Source: Paulinella micropora (Eukaryota > Cercozoa > Imbricatea > Euglyphida). From it: DNA of 25,293 nt. The notes beneath the pieces were generated by a model. It was not told the origin of the DNA and did no database searches. It saw only the letters and a program-made list of their open reading frames with translations. Of the stretch, positions 10,782-19,530 are shown in pieces. The stretch covers positions 875,336 to 900,628 of the forward strand of contig BJOX01000142.1 of NCBI GenBank assembly GCA_009731375.1. Reading direction: 5' to 3'. Numbering within the stretch: position 1 is the stretch's first letter; the number at the start of each line of letters is the position of its first letter. The position numbers were made by a program, and so were the translations under genes.

Positions 10782-11715
10782 GGTGGGTGTGGGCGTGCGT
10801 TGGTGTGTCGGTGTTTGTATCAACGCTCCAAGTAGTTTACATTTTCCTTTGGTAGGTTGCAAGGTGCCAGACCAGTGCACCAGGGATCCCACAACCCCAA
10901 CGATCATTCGTTTGGCTCCGTGTTTTCGGTCACGGGGGATGAGAAAGAAAGCGAGAGAGAGAGAGAGAGAGAGAGAGTAAACAGCTGCGGAGACTGTGTG
11001 GGCATGTGTGGGTATTTGTTTGCATGTGTAAGTATGTACTATTATGTGTGTCAGTCTGTGTGTGTGTGACTTGTGTGTGTGTGTGTGTGTGTGTGTGGGC
11101 ATGTGTGTGTTGTGTTGGTATTTGTGTGCATGTGTACGTATGTACTATTATGTGTGTCAGACTGTGTGTATGTGTATACCTATGTAAATATGGAGCTTTA
11201 ATGACATATTTTACTATTGCGAAGTGAAATATATACGTTCGAGAAATCAAAAGCGAAATTGGAAGCACAGGAGAGAGAGCCATACTCAAGACACTAACGC
11301 TATTTCCTCTTTCAAAACACTGCTAAACACATATCTGCTCACAACTAATGTACGTTCATATTTACACCATATCAATATAGTAATAGGTCCGATCTCATAT
11401 TCTACGTACTATGTACATCTGATTTCTCATGACAAGTTTCTGAATTTCTGATTTCTTATATTTCACCGCGACTTCGTCAGACTTGTTTACTTAGAACAAC
11501 CTTGATTGCTCTAGGCAAGAACTAAAACAAAATACTTCTCTATTAGTATTGAACTTGTAATGAGAAATCAGAAGATCCACATGTAGACAAGATTATAAGA
11601 AGCAGGTTTTTTGCTTCCTGAGGGAAGAAATTTGCCCCGCCCGCCAGCGAGGCCAGCCAGGCCAGCCACCAGGTCTGACCTTGAGCACCCGGATAATCAG
11701 CCAAAAATTGCCCAA
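9800..11715. repeat. Modular TG-rich repeat, copy 2 (longest)
   Basis: M1 (about 9815-9975) is followed by TG/ATGT satellite, M2 (about 10819-10990, with GGTGCCAGACCAGTG and GGGATCCCACAACCCC), TG satellite, M3 (about 11180-11420), an M4 segment in inverted orientation (about 11460-11610) and M5 (about 11640-11715). M3 contains a frame ending ISSFKTLLNTYLL, which resembles the short conserved tail of many LINE-type reverse transcriptases. That is a weak, motif-only resemblance. Confidence 0.65.
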
Positions 11716-11824
11716 CATTTTTTTCCATTCACCTTTCAGCACCTTTCCAGAAGTATTTATCGTATTGTTGCTTTGTAGGCCTCGTCTAAGTGCCAGACAT
11801 AGTGCCCACAAGAGTCACTAGGAT

Positions 11825-12183
11825 TCTTATTCTTCCACCCCAAAGTTCTCGCCAACACTCATCATATACATACAAAAGAAATACTGTATGGAATTAAGTA
11901 TAGACATAACATAACAATAACACCAGAATGTACGTCTTGCATGTATGTCTTGTATGTATGTATGTAGTGCGTGAGTGTGTATCTGCGTATTTGGTGTTGT
12001 ATCTGTGTGTGCGTGAGTGTGTGTTTGTGTTTGTGTTTGTGTGTATGTATGTATGTACATACATATGTCATATGCATGTATGTGTTCATACCTGTATGTT
12101 ATGTATGTCATGTATGTACATATGTAGTTTGTGTGTATATGTCTGTGTGGGGGCGAGGGTGTGCGTCTATGTGTGTGTTGATC

Positions 12184-12214
<31 letters not shown>

Positions 12215-12247
12215 AAGCATGTATGTATGCATGTATGTATGTGTATG

Positions 12248-12288
<41 letters not shown>

Positions 12289-12740
12289 ATACATGTATGT
12301 ATGTATGTATGTATGTGTATGTCTATNNNNNNNNNNTTTATTATGTTTGTATGCATGTATTATGTGTGTATGTTTGTATGTGTGTGAGTCTGTGTGTGAG
12401 CATGAGTTGTGCATGTGCGTTTGGTATGTTTCTTTGTGTTTGTCTTTGTGTGTATGTGTATATGTATTATGTGTGTGTTCGTGTGTTTGTGTTTATTAAG
12501 TATTTGTATGCACATATTATGTACCTATGTGTGTGTGTGTGTGTGTGTGTGTGCGTGGGCGTGTGTTGGTGTGTTGATGTTTGTATTAACGCTCCAAATA
12601 GTTTCGCACGTCCTTTGGTAGGCTTTTGCAAGGTGCCAGACTACTAGTATTGCCCACAAGGGATCCCAGCAACCCCGACAATCATTCATTTGGCCGTGTC
12701 TTCGGTCAACGGGGGATGATAGAGAGTAAACCGCTGCGGA
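11825..12740. repeat. Modular TG-rich repeat, copy 3 (truncated)
   Basis: M1 (about 11825-11950, AGAAATACTGTATGGAATTA to AACACCAGAATGTACGTC), a TG/ATGT satellite with a 10-N gap at 12327-12336, and M2 (about 12587-12740, with GGTGCCAGAC, GGGATCCCAGCAACCCC and GGGGGATGATAGAG) are present. It ends in a purine tract, where copy 2 continues into TG satellite and M3. Confidence 0.65.
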
Positions 12741-12880
12741 GGGAGGAGGGAGGAAGCAGGAAGGAGAAGGAAGGAGGAGGAAGGAGGAAGGAGGAAGAAG
12801 GAAGAAGGCAGAGGAAGGAATCGAAGAAGGAAGAAGCAAGGAGGAAAGAGAAAGCGCTGCCAAGAAGATGGAAACATTTA
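12741..12880 (+). repeat. GGAAGGAGGAAG purine tract
   Basis: About 135 bp of G/A-rich imperfect repeat on the plus strand. It is similar in composition to the tracts at 5685-5753 (complementary strand) and 7821-7912. Confidence 0.8.
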
Positions 12881-13666
12881 GAGTAGTAATAGCACAGACA
12901 AGGAGCCTTAGGACAAGCTCCAGCAGGAAGGTGCGCCAAAACGAAAAAAAAAAGCAAATCCGGCAGCACTTTCTTCTGTAGCACCCCTGCAACCTTTTAA
13001 TCAGAAACAGAAAGTCAGAAATTGGTTTTTTCTTTCCCGGACTGACGGGCGAGAGGGAGGGGGAAAGGGGTTAGCGCGCGAGAGAAAAAAAAAATCCTGC
13101 TCCCTCCCTCTCCCCCCCCCCCCCCCCCCCCCCCCCCCNNNNNNNNNNGTTCCGAATGTCTGGTTTCTGATTTTGCAAGGATTGCTGCACGGGTTGCAGG
13201 GGTTATGCAAAAGCTGCAAGCAGGAAGCGCGCGAAAGAACAAAAAAAAAATTTACCCTGGCCCCTCCCTCTCACGCCCCCCTTTCCCTCCGTCCGTCCGG
13301 AAAAAAAGAAAAAAAAAAGGGGAGAGTTCCGAATTTCTGATTTCTGATTTGGCAAGGACATGCTGCACGGGCTGCAAGGGGGTTGCTACAGCTGCAAGTG
13401 GGGAAGCGCGCGAGAGAACGAATATTTTTTTTTCTTAGCATAGTGCTATAGCACAACCCCTGCAACCCGTGCTAAATCAGAAATGCGGAATTTTTTTCCC
13501 GCGCGAAGGGAGTGGGGCAACGCGCGCGACAATGAAGAAACAATTTCTTTTGTCCCCTGCCCCCTCCCTCCGCCCCGCCCCCTCCCTCCGCCCCGCCCTC
13601 CCCCTCCCTTCCGCCGTCCGTCCGAAAGAAAAAAAACGGAGTTCCGAATTTCTGATTTCTGCGAGT

Positions 13667-13851
13667 ACGTGAGTGAGCAAGTGAGCGAGCAAGTGAGTGA
13701 GTGAGCAAGTGAGTGAGTGAGTGAATGAGTGAATGAGTTAGTGAGTGAGTTAATGAGTCAGCAAGTGAGTGAGTGAGCGAGTCAGTGAATGTGTGAGTGA
13801 GTGAGCGAGTGAGTGAGTAGGTGAGCGAGTAGGTGAGCGAGTGAGTGAGCG
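13667..13851. repeat. GAGT/GAGC minisatellite, array 1
   Basis: Irregular GTGAGTGAGC, GTGAGTGAAT and GTAGGTGAGC units follow the sequence TTTCTGATTTCTGCGAGTAC, which also precedes arrays 2 and 3. Confidence 0.85.
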
Positions 13852-14050
13852 GCCTCTGGCTGTTTTGCTAGGTTGGCGGACGGCGAGAGTGTTGGACAAG
13901 GGATTGGCGAGAGGGAGCGTGTACGAGGCGGAGGGTTCGGGGGGAGAGCGAAAAAGATTTCTGGCGAGGGGGATCGCGGCTGTAGCGCCCCCTGCAATTC
14001 GTGCTACAGCATCATGTTGCTTGCAAATCAGAAGCCAGAAATCCGGAAAT
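13851..14050. repeat. GTGTACGAGGCGGAGG module, copy 1
   Basis: About 200 bp with GCTAGGTTGG, GAGAGTGTTGGACAAGGGAT, GGAGCGTGTACGAGGCGGAG, a GATTTCTGGCGAGGG segment and CTGTAGC..CCCTGCAA. The same ordered segments recur at 15309-15518 and 16017-16241, each time downstream of a GAGT array. Confidence 0.8.
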
Positions 14051-14707
14051 CGGTTTTTTTCACTGCCTGATGGACGGGCGGGGAGGGGGGGGGAGGGTGG
14101 GTGGGTGGGAAAGCGCGCTCGAGAATGAAACAAAAAAGTCCATGCCCCCCTCCCTCCGCCCCCCTCCGGTCCGTCTGTCCGAAAAGGGGAGGGGGGGGGG
14201 GTGGGGAACAGAGTTCCGAATTTCTGATTTCTGATTTTGCAAGACATGCTGCCCGGGTTGCAGGGGGTGTACTACAGCTGCAAGAAGGAAGCGCGCGAGA
14301 ACAAAAAAAGTTTTCACCCCTCTCCCCCCTTTCCGCGCCGTCCGTCCGGGGAAAAGAAGAAGAAAAAAAAAGGTCCGAATTTTCAAAGACATGCTGCACG
14401 GGCTGCAGAGGGTGTACTACAGCTGCAAGGGGGAGCGCAAGCGAGCAGAATTTTTCCTTAACATGGTGCTGTAGCACACCCCTGCAACCCGTGCTACAGC
14501 AGCACGTTTTGTTTGCATTATCAGAAAACAGAATTTCGGAAACAGTTGTTTTTTCCCGCGCGAAAGGGAGGGGGCAACAGGCGCGAGAATGAAGAAACAA
14601 GGTTTTTCGGTCCCCTGCCCCTCCCTCCGCCCCACCCCCCCCTCCCCTTTCGCCGTATGTCCGAAAAAAGTAGAAAAAACAAAACAGAGTTCCGAATTTC
14701 CCACTTC

Positions 14708-15290
14708 TGCGAGTACGAGTGAGCAAGTGAGTGAATAAGTGAGTAAGTGAGCAAGTGAGTGGGTGAGTTAGTAAGAGAGCAAGTGAGTGAGTGAGCAAGT
14801 GAGTGAGCAAATGCGTAAGTGAGTGAGTGAGCAAGTGAGTGAGCAAGTGAGTGAGCAAGTGAGTGAGCAAGTGAGTGAGCAAGTGAGTGAGCAAGTGAGT
14901 GAGCAAGTGAGTGAGCAAGTGAGTGAGCAAGTGAGTGAGCAAGTGAGTGAGCAAGTGAGTGAGCAAGTGAGTGAGCAAGTGAGTGAGCAAGTGAGTGAGC
15001 AAGTGAGTGAGCAAGTGAGTGAGCAAGTGAGTGAGCAAGTGAGTGAGCAAGTGAGTGAGCAAGTGAGTGAGCAAGTGAGTGAGCAAGTGAGTGAGCAAGT
15101 GAGTGAGCAAGTGAGTGAGCAAGTGAGTGAGCAAGTGAGTGAGCAAGTGAGTGAGCAAGTGAGTGAGCAAGTGAGTGAGCAAGTGAGTGAGCAAGTGAGT
15201 GAGCAAGTGAGTGAGCAAGTGAGTGAGCAAGTGAGTGAGCAAGTGAGTGAGCAAGTGAGTGAGCAAGTGACTGAGCAAGTGAGTGAGTAG
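14708..15290. repeat. GAGT minisatellite array 2 with a near-perfect 12-bp repeat
   Basis: Irregular GAGT/GAGC units (14708-14823) become a near-perfect tandem of GTGAGTGAGCAA, about 39 copies (about 14824-15286), with a single obvious variant (GTGACTGAGCAA) near the right end. The 12-nt period leaves frames open on both strands as periodic (SEQV)n or (LLTH)n peptides. I regard these as artefacts of the period. Confidence 0.95.
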
Positions 15291-15308
15291 GTGCGCGCGA
15301 GTGAGTGA

Positions 15309-15518
15309 GCGGCAGGGGGGCACCACAGCCCCCTCTGGCAGTTCAGCTAGGTTGGTTTTTGTCTGGCGGGCGGCGAGAGTGTTGGACAAGGGATGGGCGG
15401 GAAGGAGCGTGTACGAGGCGGAGGGGTGGAGGCAGAGCGAAAAAGATTTTTGGCGAGGGGGCTCGCGGCTGTAGCACCCCTGCAACTCGTGCTACAGCAG
15501 CATGTTGTTTGCAACGTA
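15309..15518. repeat. GTGTACGAGGCGGAGG module, copy 2
   Basis: Same segment order as copy 1 (13851-14050), ending CTACAGCAGCATGTTGTTTG just before the 15519 gap. Confidence 0.8.
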
Positions 15519-15740
15519 NNNNNNNNNNNNNNNNNNNNNNNNNNNNNNNNNNNNNNNNNNNNNNNNNNNNNNNNNNNNNNNNNNNNNNNNNNNNNNNNNN
15601 NNNNNNNNNNNNNNNNNNNNNNNNNNNNNNNNNNNNNNNNNNNNNNNNNNNNNNNNNNNNNNNNNNNNNNNNNNNNNNNNNNNNNNNNNNNNNNNNNNNN
15701 NNNNNNNNNNNNNNNNNNNNNNNNNNNNNNNNNNNNNNNN
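15519..15740. other. Assembly gap (222 N) ending in poly(C)
   Basis: 222 unknown bases, followed directly by a run of about 25 C. Confidence 0.95.
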
Positions 15741-15837
15741 CCCCCCCCCCCCCCCCCCCCCCCCCACCACACACACACACACCTCCGCCGTCCGTCCGAA
15801 AAAAAAAAACAGAGTTCCAAATTTTTGATTTCTGCGA

Positions 15838-16015
15838 GTACGTGAGTGAGTGAGCAAGTGAGTGGTTAGTGAGTGAGTGAGCTAAGTGAGTGGGTGAGTG
15901 AATGCGTGAGTGAGTGAGCAAATATGTGAGCAGGTGAGTGAGTGAGCAGGCGAGTAAGTGAGCAGGTGAGTGAGTGGGTGAGCGAGTGAGTGAGCGAGTA
16001 GGTGAGCGAGTGATA
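15838..16015. repeat. GAGT/GAGC minisatellite, array 3
   Basis: Irregular GTGAGTGAGC, GCAGGTGAGT and GTAGGTGAGC units lie after the same CTGCGAGTACGTGAG leader as array 1. Confidence 0.85.
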
Positions 16016-16016
16016 A

Positions 16017-16241
16017 GCGGCGAATGGCACCATACCCCACTCTGGCTGTTAGCTAGGTTAGTTTGTGTCTGGCGCGAGAATGTTGGACGAGGGATGGGCG
16101 AGAGGGAGCTTGTACGAGGCGGAGGGGTGGGGGTAGAGCCAAAAAAGATTTCTGGCGAGCGGGCTCGCGGCTCTGCCTGCAACTCGTGCTACAGCAGCAT
16201 GTTGTTTGCAAAGTTAGAAATTAGAAACTCGGAAATCGGTT
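16017..16241. repeat. GTGTACGAGGCGGAGG module, copy 3
   Basis: The third copy reads GAGAGGGAGCTTGTACGAGG and then GATTTCTGGCGAGCGGGCTC, with small deletions relative to copies 1 and 2. It runs into the 986-N gap. Confidence 0.8.
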
Positions 16242-17227
16242 NNNNNNNNNNNNNNNNNNNNNNNNNNNNNNNNNNNNNNNNNNNNNNNNNNNNNNNNNNN
16301 NNNNNNNNNNNNNNNNNNNNNNNNNNNNNNNNNNNNNNNNNNNNNNNNNNNNNNNNNNNNNNNNNNNNNNNNNNNNNNNNNNNNNNNNNNNNNNNNNNNN
16401 NNNNNNNNNNNNNNNNNNNNNNNNNNNNNNNNNNNNNNNNNNNNNNNNNNNNNNNNNNNNNNNNNNNNNNNNNNNNNNNNNNNNNNNNNNNNNNNNNNNN
16501 NNNNNNNNNNNNNNNNNNNNNNNNNNNNNNNNNNNNNNNNNNNNNNNNNNNNNNNNNNNNNNNNNNNNNNNNNNNNNNNNNNNNNNNNNNNNNNNNNNNN
16601 NNNNNNNNNNNNNNNNNNNNNNNNNNNNNNNNNNNNNNNNNNNNNNNNNNNNNNNNNNNNNNNNNNNNNNNNNNNNNNNNNNNNNNNNNNNNNNNNNNNN
16701 NNNNNNNNNNNNNNNNNNNNNNNNNNNNNNNNNNNNNNNNNNNNNNNNNNNNNNNNNNNNNNNNNNNNNNNNNNNNNNNNNNNNNNNNNNNNNNNNNNNN
16801 NNNNNNNNNNNNNNNNNNNNNNNNNNNNNNNNNNNNNNNNNNNNNNNNNNNNNNNNNNNNNNNNNNNNNNNNNNNNNNNNNNNNNNNNNNNNNNNNNNNN
16901 NNNNNNNNNNNNNNNNNNNNNNNNNNNNNNNNNNNNNNNNNNNNNNNNNNNNNNNNNNNNNNNNNNNNNNNNNNNNNNNNNNNNNNNNNNNNNNNNNNNN
17001 NNNNNNNNNNNNNNNNNNNNNNNNNNNNNNNNNNNNNNNNNNNNNNNNNNNNNNNNNNNNNNNNNNNNNNNNNNNNNNNNNNNNNNNNNNNNNNNNNNNN
17101 NNNNNNNNNNNNNNNNNNNNNNNNNNNNNNNNNNNNNNNNNNNNNNNNNNNNNNNNNNNNNNNNNNNNNNNNNNNNNNNNNNNNNNNNNNNNNNNNNNNN
17201 NNNNNNNNNNNNNNNNNNNNNNNNNNN
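16242..17227. other. Assembly gap (986 N)
   Basis: The largest gap in the window, inside the inverted-module cluster. Frames reported across it are meaningless. Confidence 0.95.
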
Positions 17228-17400
17228 GAAAAAACAATTCGGAATTTCTGATTTCTGATTTTGCAAATGGTTGCAGGAGGTTCTGAATGATGGATTTCTG
17301 ATTGTCGCCAGATATGCTGGACGCGCTGCGGGCGGCGTGCTACAGCTGCAAGGGGGTAAGCACGCCGCGAGAAAACGAACAATGAAGTTTTTTTCCTATT

Positions 17401-17669
17401 ACTGGGTACATTCGAGTGTCAAACTCAGTCATAGAATTTGAGTTAAGGGCAAGATTTCAGATCAACGGCCAGATTTCAGATTAGTAGTCAGAATTCAAAT
17501 TAGTTCAATTTGACTGCTATATCCTTCCGCAATTTTGCAAAACGTTAACGTTAAATTGAACTAATTTGACTCGGAATTCTGACCACTAATCTAAAATCTG
17601 ACCGCTAATCTGAAATCTGACCCTTAAATCAAATTCGATGATTGAGTTTGACGCTTGAATGTACCTAGT
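17401..17669. mobile_element. 269-bp foldback (long inverted repeat) element
   Basis: The termini ACTGGGTACATTCGAG and CTTGAATGTACCTAGT are inverted copies. The inverted arms extend inward to about 17514 on the left and from about 17551 on the right (about 115-119 nt each, imperfect). They include repeated GATTTCAGATTA-type blocks and TTAGTTCAATTT near the centre. The loop is about 36 nt. It sits inside a copy of the inverted-module family: the flanks (TTTTTCCT and CTTAGTGCTGTAG) are contiguous in other copies near 14450-14470. That is the footprint of an insertion. No coding capacity, so non-autonomous. I could not define a target-site duplication with confidence. Confidence 0.75.
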
Positions 17670-17689
17670 CATATCTTAGTGCTGTAGTA

Positions 17690-18080
17690 CACCACTGCAA
17701 TAAGTGCTATTAATACATCAGCATTTTCTGTAAAATCAGAAACCAGAAATTCAGAAATATTAAGTTTTTTTTGCAGGCGGACGCGCGGAAGGGAGGAGGG
17801 GGGGCAGGGGGTTGTTGTAGCGCGCGTGAGAATGAATTCTGTTGTATCCTGCCCCCGACTCCCTCCGCGCCCCTTCCGTCAGTATGTATATTTAAGTTAT
17901 CATTATAATACAGGAGAAAAAATCTCGTTATTACTGCAAGAGAAAAATGTCTTAATATTAATATTAGTAAAATATTATCTAACATTTTCCGCAGGGAATA
18001 TTAATAAATAGTTTAAAATAAAACTGCTGGTTATGAGGCGCCTCATTAATATTACAATATATACAATATTAATACTTGTA
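17690..18080. repeat. Tail of the inverted-module family, then AT-rich DNA
   Basis: CTGTAGTACACCACTGCAAT, AAATCAGAAACCAGAAATTC and a GGGAGGAGGGGGGG run match the inverted-module family (to about 17880). The following 200 bp are AT-rich with no gene. Confidence 0.6.
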
Positions 18081-18354
18081 TTGCTGTTGACATTCAAGAC
18101 AACAACAAAAATTAGTTTTTCATTTTTGTGTCAGATTTTCATTTTTGTGACAGTTTTTCATTTTTGTGACAAAAATTCAAATTTTCAAATTTAACGGTAA
18201 CATTTCGCGAAAATTTACGATATTTTGCGGACGAATATAGCCGTTAATTTGAAAAATTCAAATTTTCACCCAAAATCAAAATTCCAACCAAAACTGAAAT
18301 TCCAACCAAAACAGAAAAATCAATTTTTTTTGTTGTCTTGAATGTCAACAGCAA
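18081..18354 (+). mobile_element. 274-bp MITE, copy 1
   Basis: The terminal inverted repeats (TTGCTGTTGACATTCAAGAC at left, its complement at right) are nearly perfect over ~40 bp. TA dinucleotides flank both ends, consistent with a TA target-site duplication as in Tc1/mariner-type elements. The interior has three TTTTTCATTTTTGTGnCAG units, a CGCGAAAATTTACGATATTT core and two AATTCCAACCAAAAC-type units. It is too short to code, so any movement would need a transposase supplied from elsewhere. Confidence 0.85.
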
Positions 18355-18361
18355 TATATAA

Positions 18362-18421
18362 TCATACCTATTTGTAAGTGGAAAATGTAACTCATACCTA
18401 TTTGTAAGTGGAAAATGTAAC
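18362..18421. repeat. 30-bp tandem duplication (2 copies)
   Basis: Two adjacent, essentially identical 30-bp units begin TCATACCTATTTGTAAGTGG, just right of MITE copy 1. Confidence 0.9.
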
Positions 18422-18735
18422 GGTTATCACATATAATCATGTCTATCAAAATTTCTTGCCGGAGTTAGGAAGTATTAATAATATTGTTATTAATATTAAT
18501 ATTCTTGCTATATCGAAGTTTGTAACAGAAACATTGTAAAAGATTCTTGAGTGACTAAGGGAGGAAGGATTGGAGTGGGGGAGGAAGAAAAGGCAGTGTA
18601 TTATGACAAGGAAGCTGAAATTACGCACTTTAGCAACCTGAGCTTACATTAACACTGAGCTTGTATTAATATATGGCTGGGTAGGTGAAGAATTTTAGAA
18701 CAGAAACCGGACCCTGACTATGATACTCAGTAGTA
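18422..18735. other. AT-rich spacer between MITE copies
   Basis: About 310 bp with TTATTAATATTAATATT stretches and a pyrimidine/purine block around 18560-18595. I see no gene. AGAAACCGGACCCTGA (18702-18717) recurs at 19057-19072 on the other side of MITE copy 2. Confidence 0.6.
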
Positions 18736-19009
18736 TTGCTATTGACATTCAAGACAACAAAAAAAATTGATTTTTCTGTTTTGGTTGGAATTTCAGTTTT
18801 GGTTGGAATTTTGATTTTGGGTGAAAATTTGAATTTTTCAAATTAACGTCTATATTCGTCCGCAAAATATCGTAAATTTTCGCGAAATGTTACCGTTAAA
18901 TTTGAAAATTTGAATTTTTGTCAGAAAAATGAAAAACTGTCACAAAAATGAAAATCTGACACAAAAATGAAAAACTAATTTTTGTTGTTGTCTTGAATGT
19001 CAACAGCAA
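18736..19009 (-). mobile_element. 274-bp MITE, copy 2 (inverted)
   Basis: Reverse complement of copy 1 with the same length and only about three visible mismatches. One of them is in the terminal repeat (TTGCTATTG against TTGCTGTTG). TA flanks both ends; TAGTA is found at both flanks. The near identity suggests recent copying or sequence homogenisation. Confidence 0.85.
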
Positions 19010-19530
19010 TAGTACTGATTAATACGTGTCGGAGCCGCCGAGCTTTAGCATTGAAAAGAAACCGGACCCTGAATACTAGTATTCATACATGGAGCAGCGG
19101 GGGGGGGGGGGGGGGGGGGGNNNNNNNNNNTAGGTAGGTAGTAGGAAGGCATGCGCATACGCAGTCACGGTCTAACATATTAACACATATTGATATATAC
19201 ACTGATACATACACATACCAAGAACAACAACAACAACAACAACAACACCGTGACTGTGACCAACCGTGGCAACAACAACACTTGAACAAAACATTTGCCT
19301 GGTGAAGTGCGTCCGAAACTATCTACACATATACATACACATGATACAGACCTGCGATATTGACATCCGAGCGGATGTCGACTGAAAAAGAAGATCCATG
19401 ACATCGACTGACTGACCCTCTGTACCCGCACATCGCATGCAGCAACGTAGGAGGAAAAGGAAGAAGAAGAAGCAACAACCACAACAGGAGAAGAAGCAAC
19501 AACACGCAACAGAAGAACTTCGGAAGTTCG
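19010..19530. other. Unassigned sequence, poly(G) gap and short CAA repeat
   Basis: It contains a poly(G) run and a 10-N gap (19121-19130), a CAA repeat (about 19220-19246) and scattered AACAAC/GAAGAA repeats. Frames crossing it are short or composed of low-complexity sequence. No gene is supported. Confidence 0.5.

Larger units (their letters stand above)
12970..17400. repeat. Inverted-module repeat family (foldback-like cluster)
   Basis: A recurrent module reads GAATTTCTGATTTCTGATTT, then TGCAAGACATGCTGCACGGG, then TTGCAGGGGGTGTACTACAG and CTGCAAG. It occurs forward near 13150, 13330, 14217, 14377 and 17237. In reverse-complement form it occurs near 12977, 13440, 13975, 14465, 15470 and 16175. 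Between modules lie C-rich CCCTCCCTCCGCCCC, CCGTCCGTCCGAAAAA, poly(A)/poly(T) runs and CGCGCGAGA stretches. Forward and reverse copies alternate, so the cluster can fold on itself at many scales. Frames are short and have no recognised domain. I could not assign it to a known transposon class. Confidence 0.7.

Noticed and set aside
14824-15286. CRISPR-like regular repeat
   Set aside because: The 12-bp units are directly adjacent without unique spacers, and the context is eukaryotic.
14823-15290. (SEQV)n or (LLTH)n protein
   Set aside because: Open only because the unit is 12 bp; no flanking coding features.
15305-17382. Large frames crossing the 15519-15740 and 16242-17227 gaps
   Set aside because: Their length comes from unknown bases.
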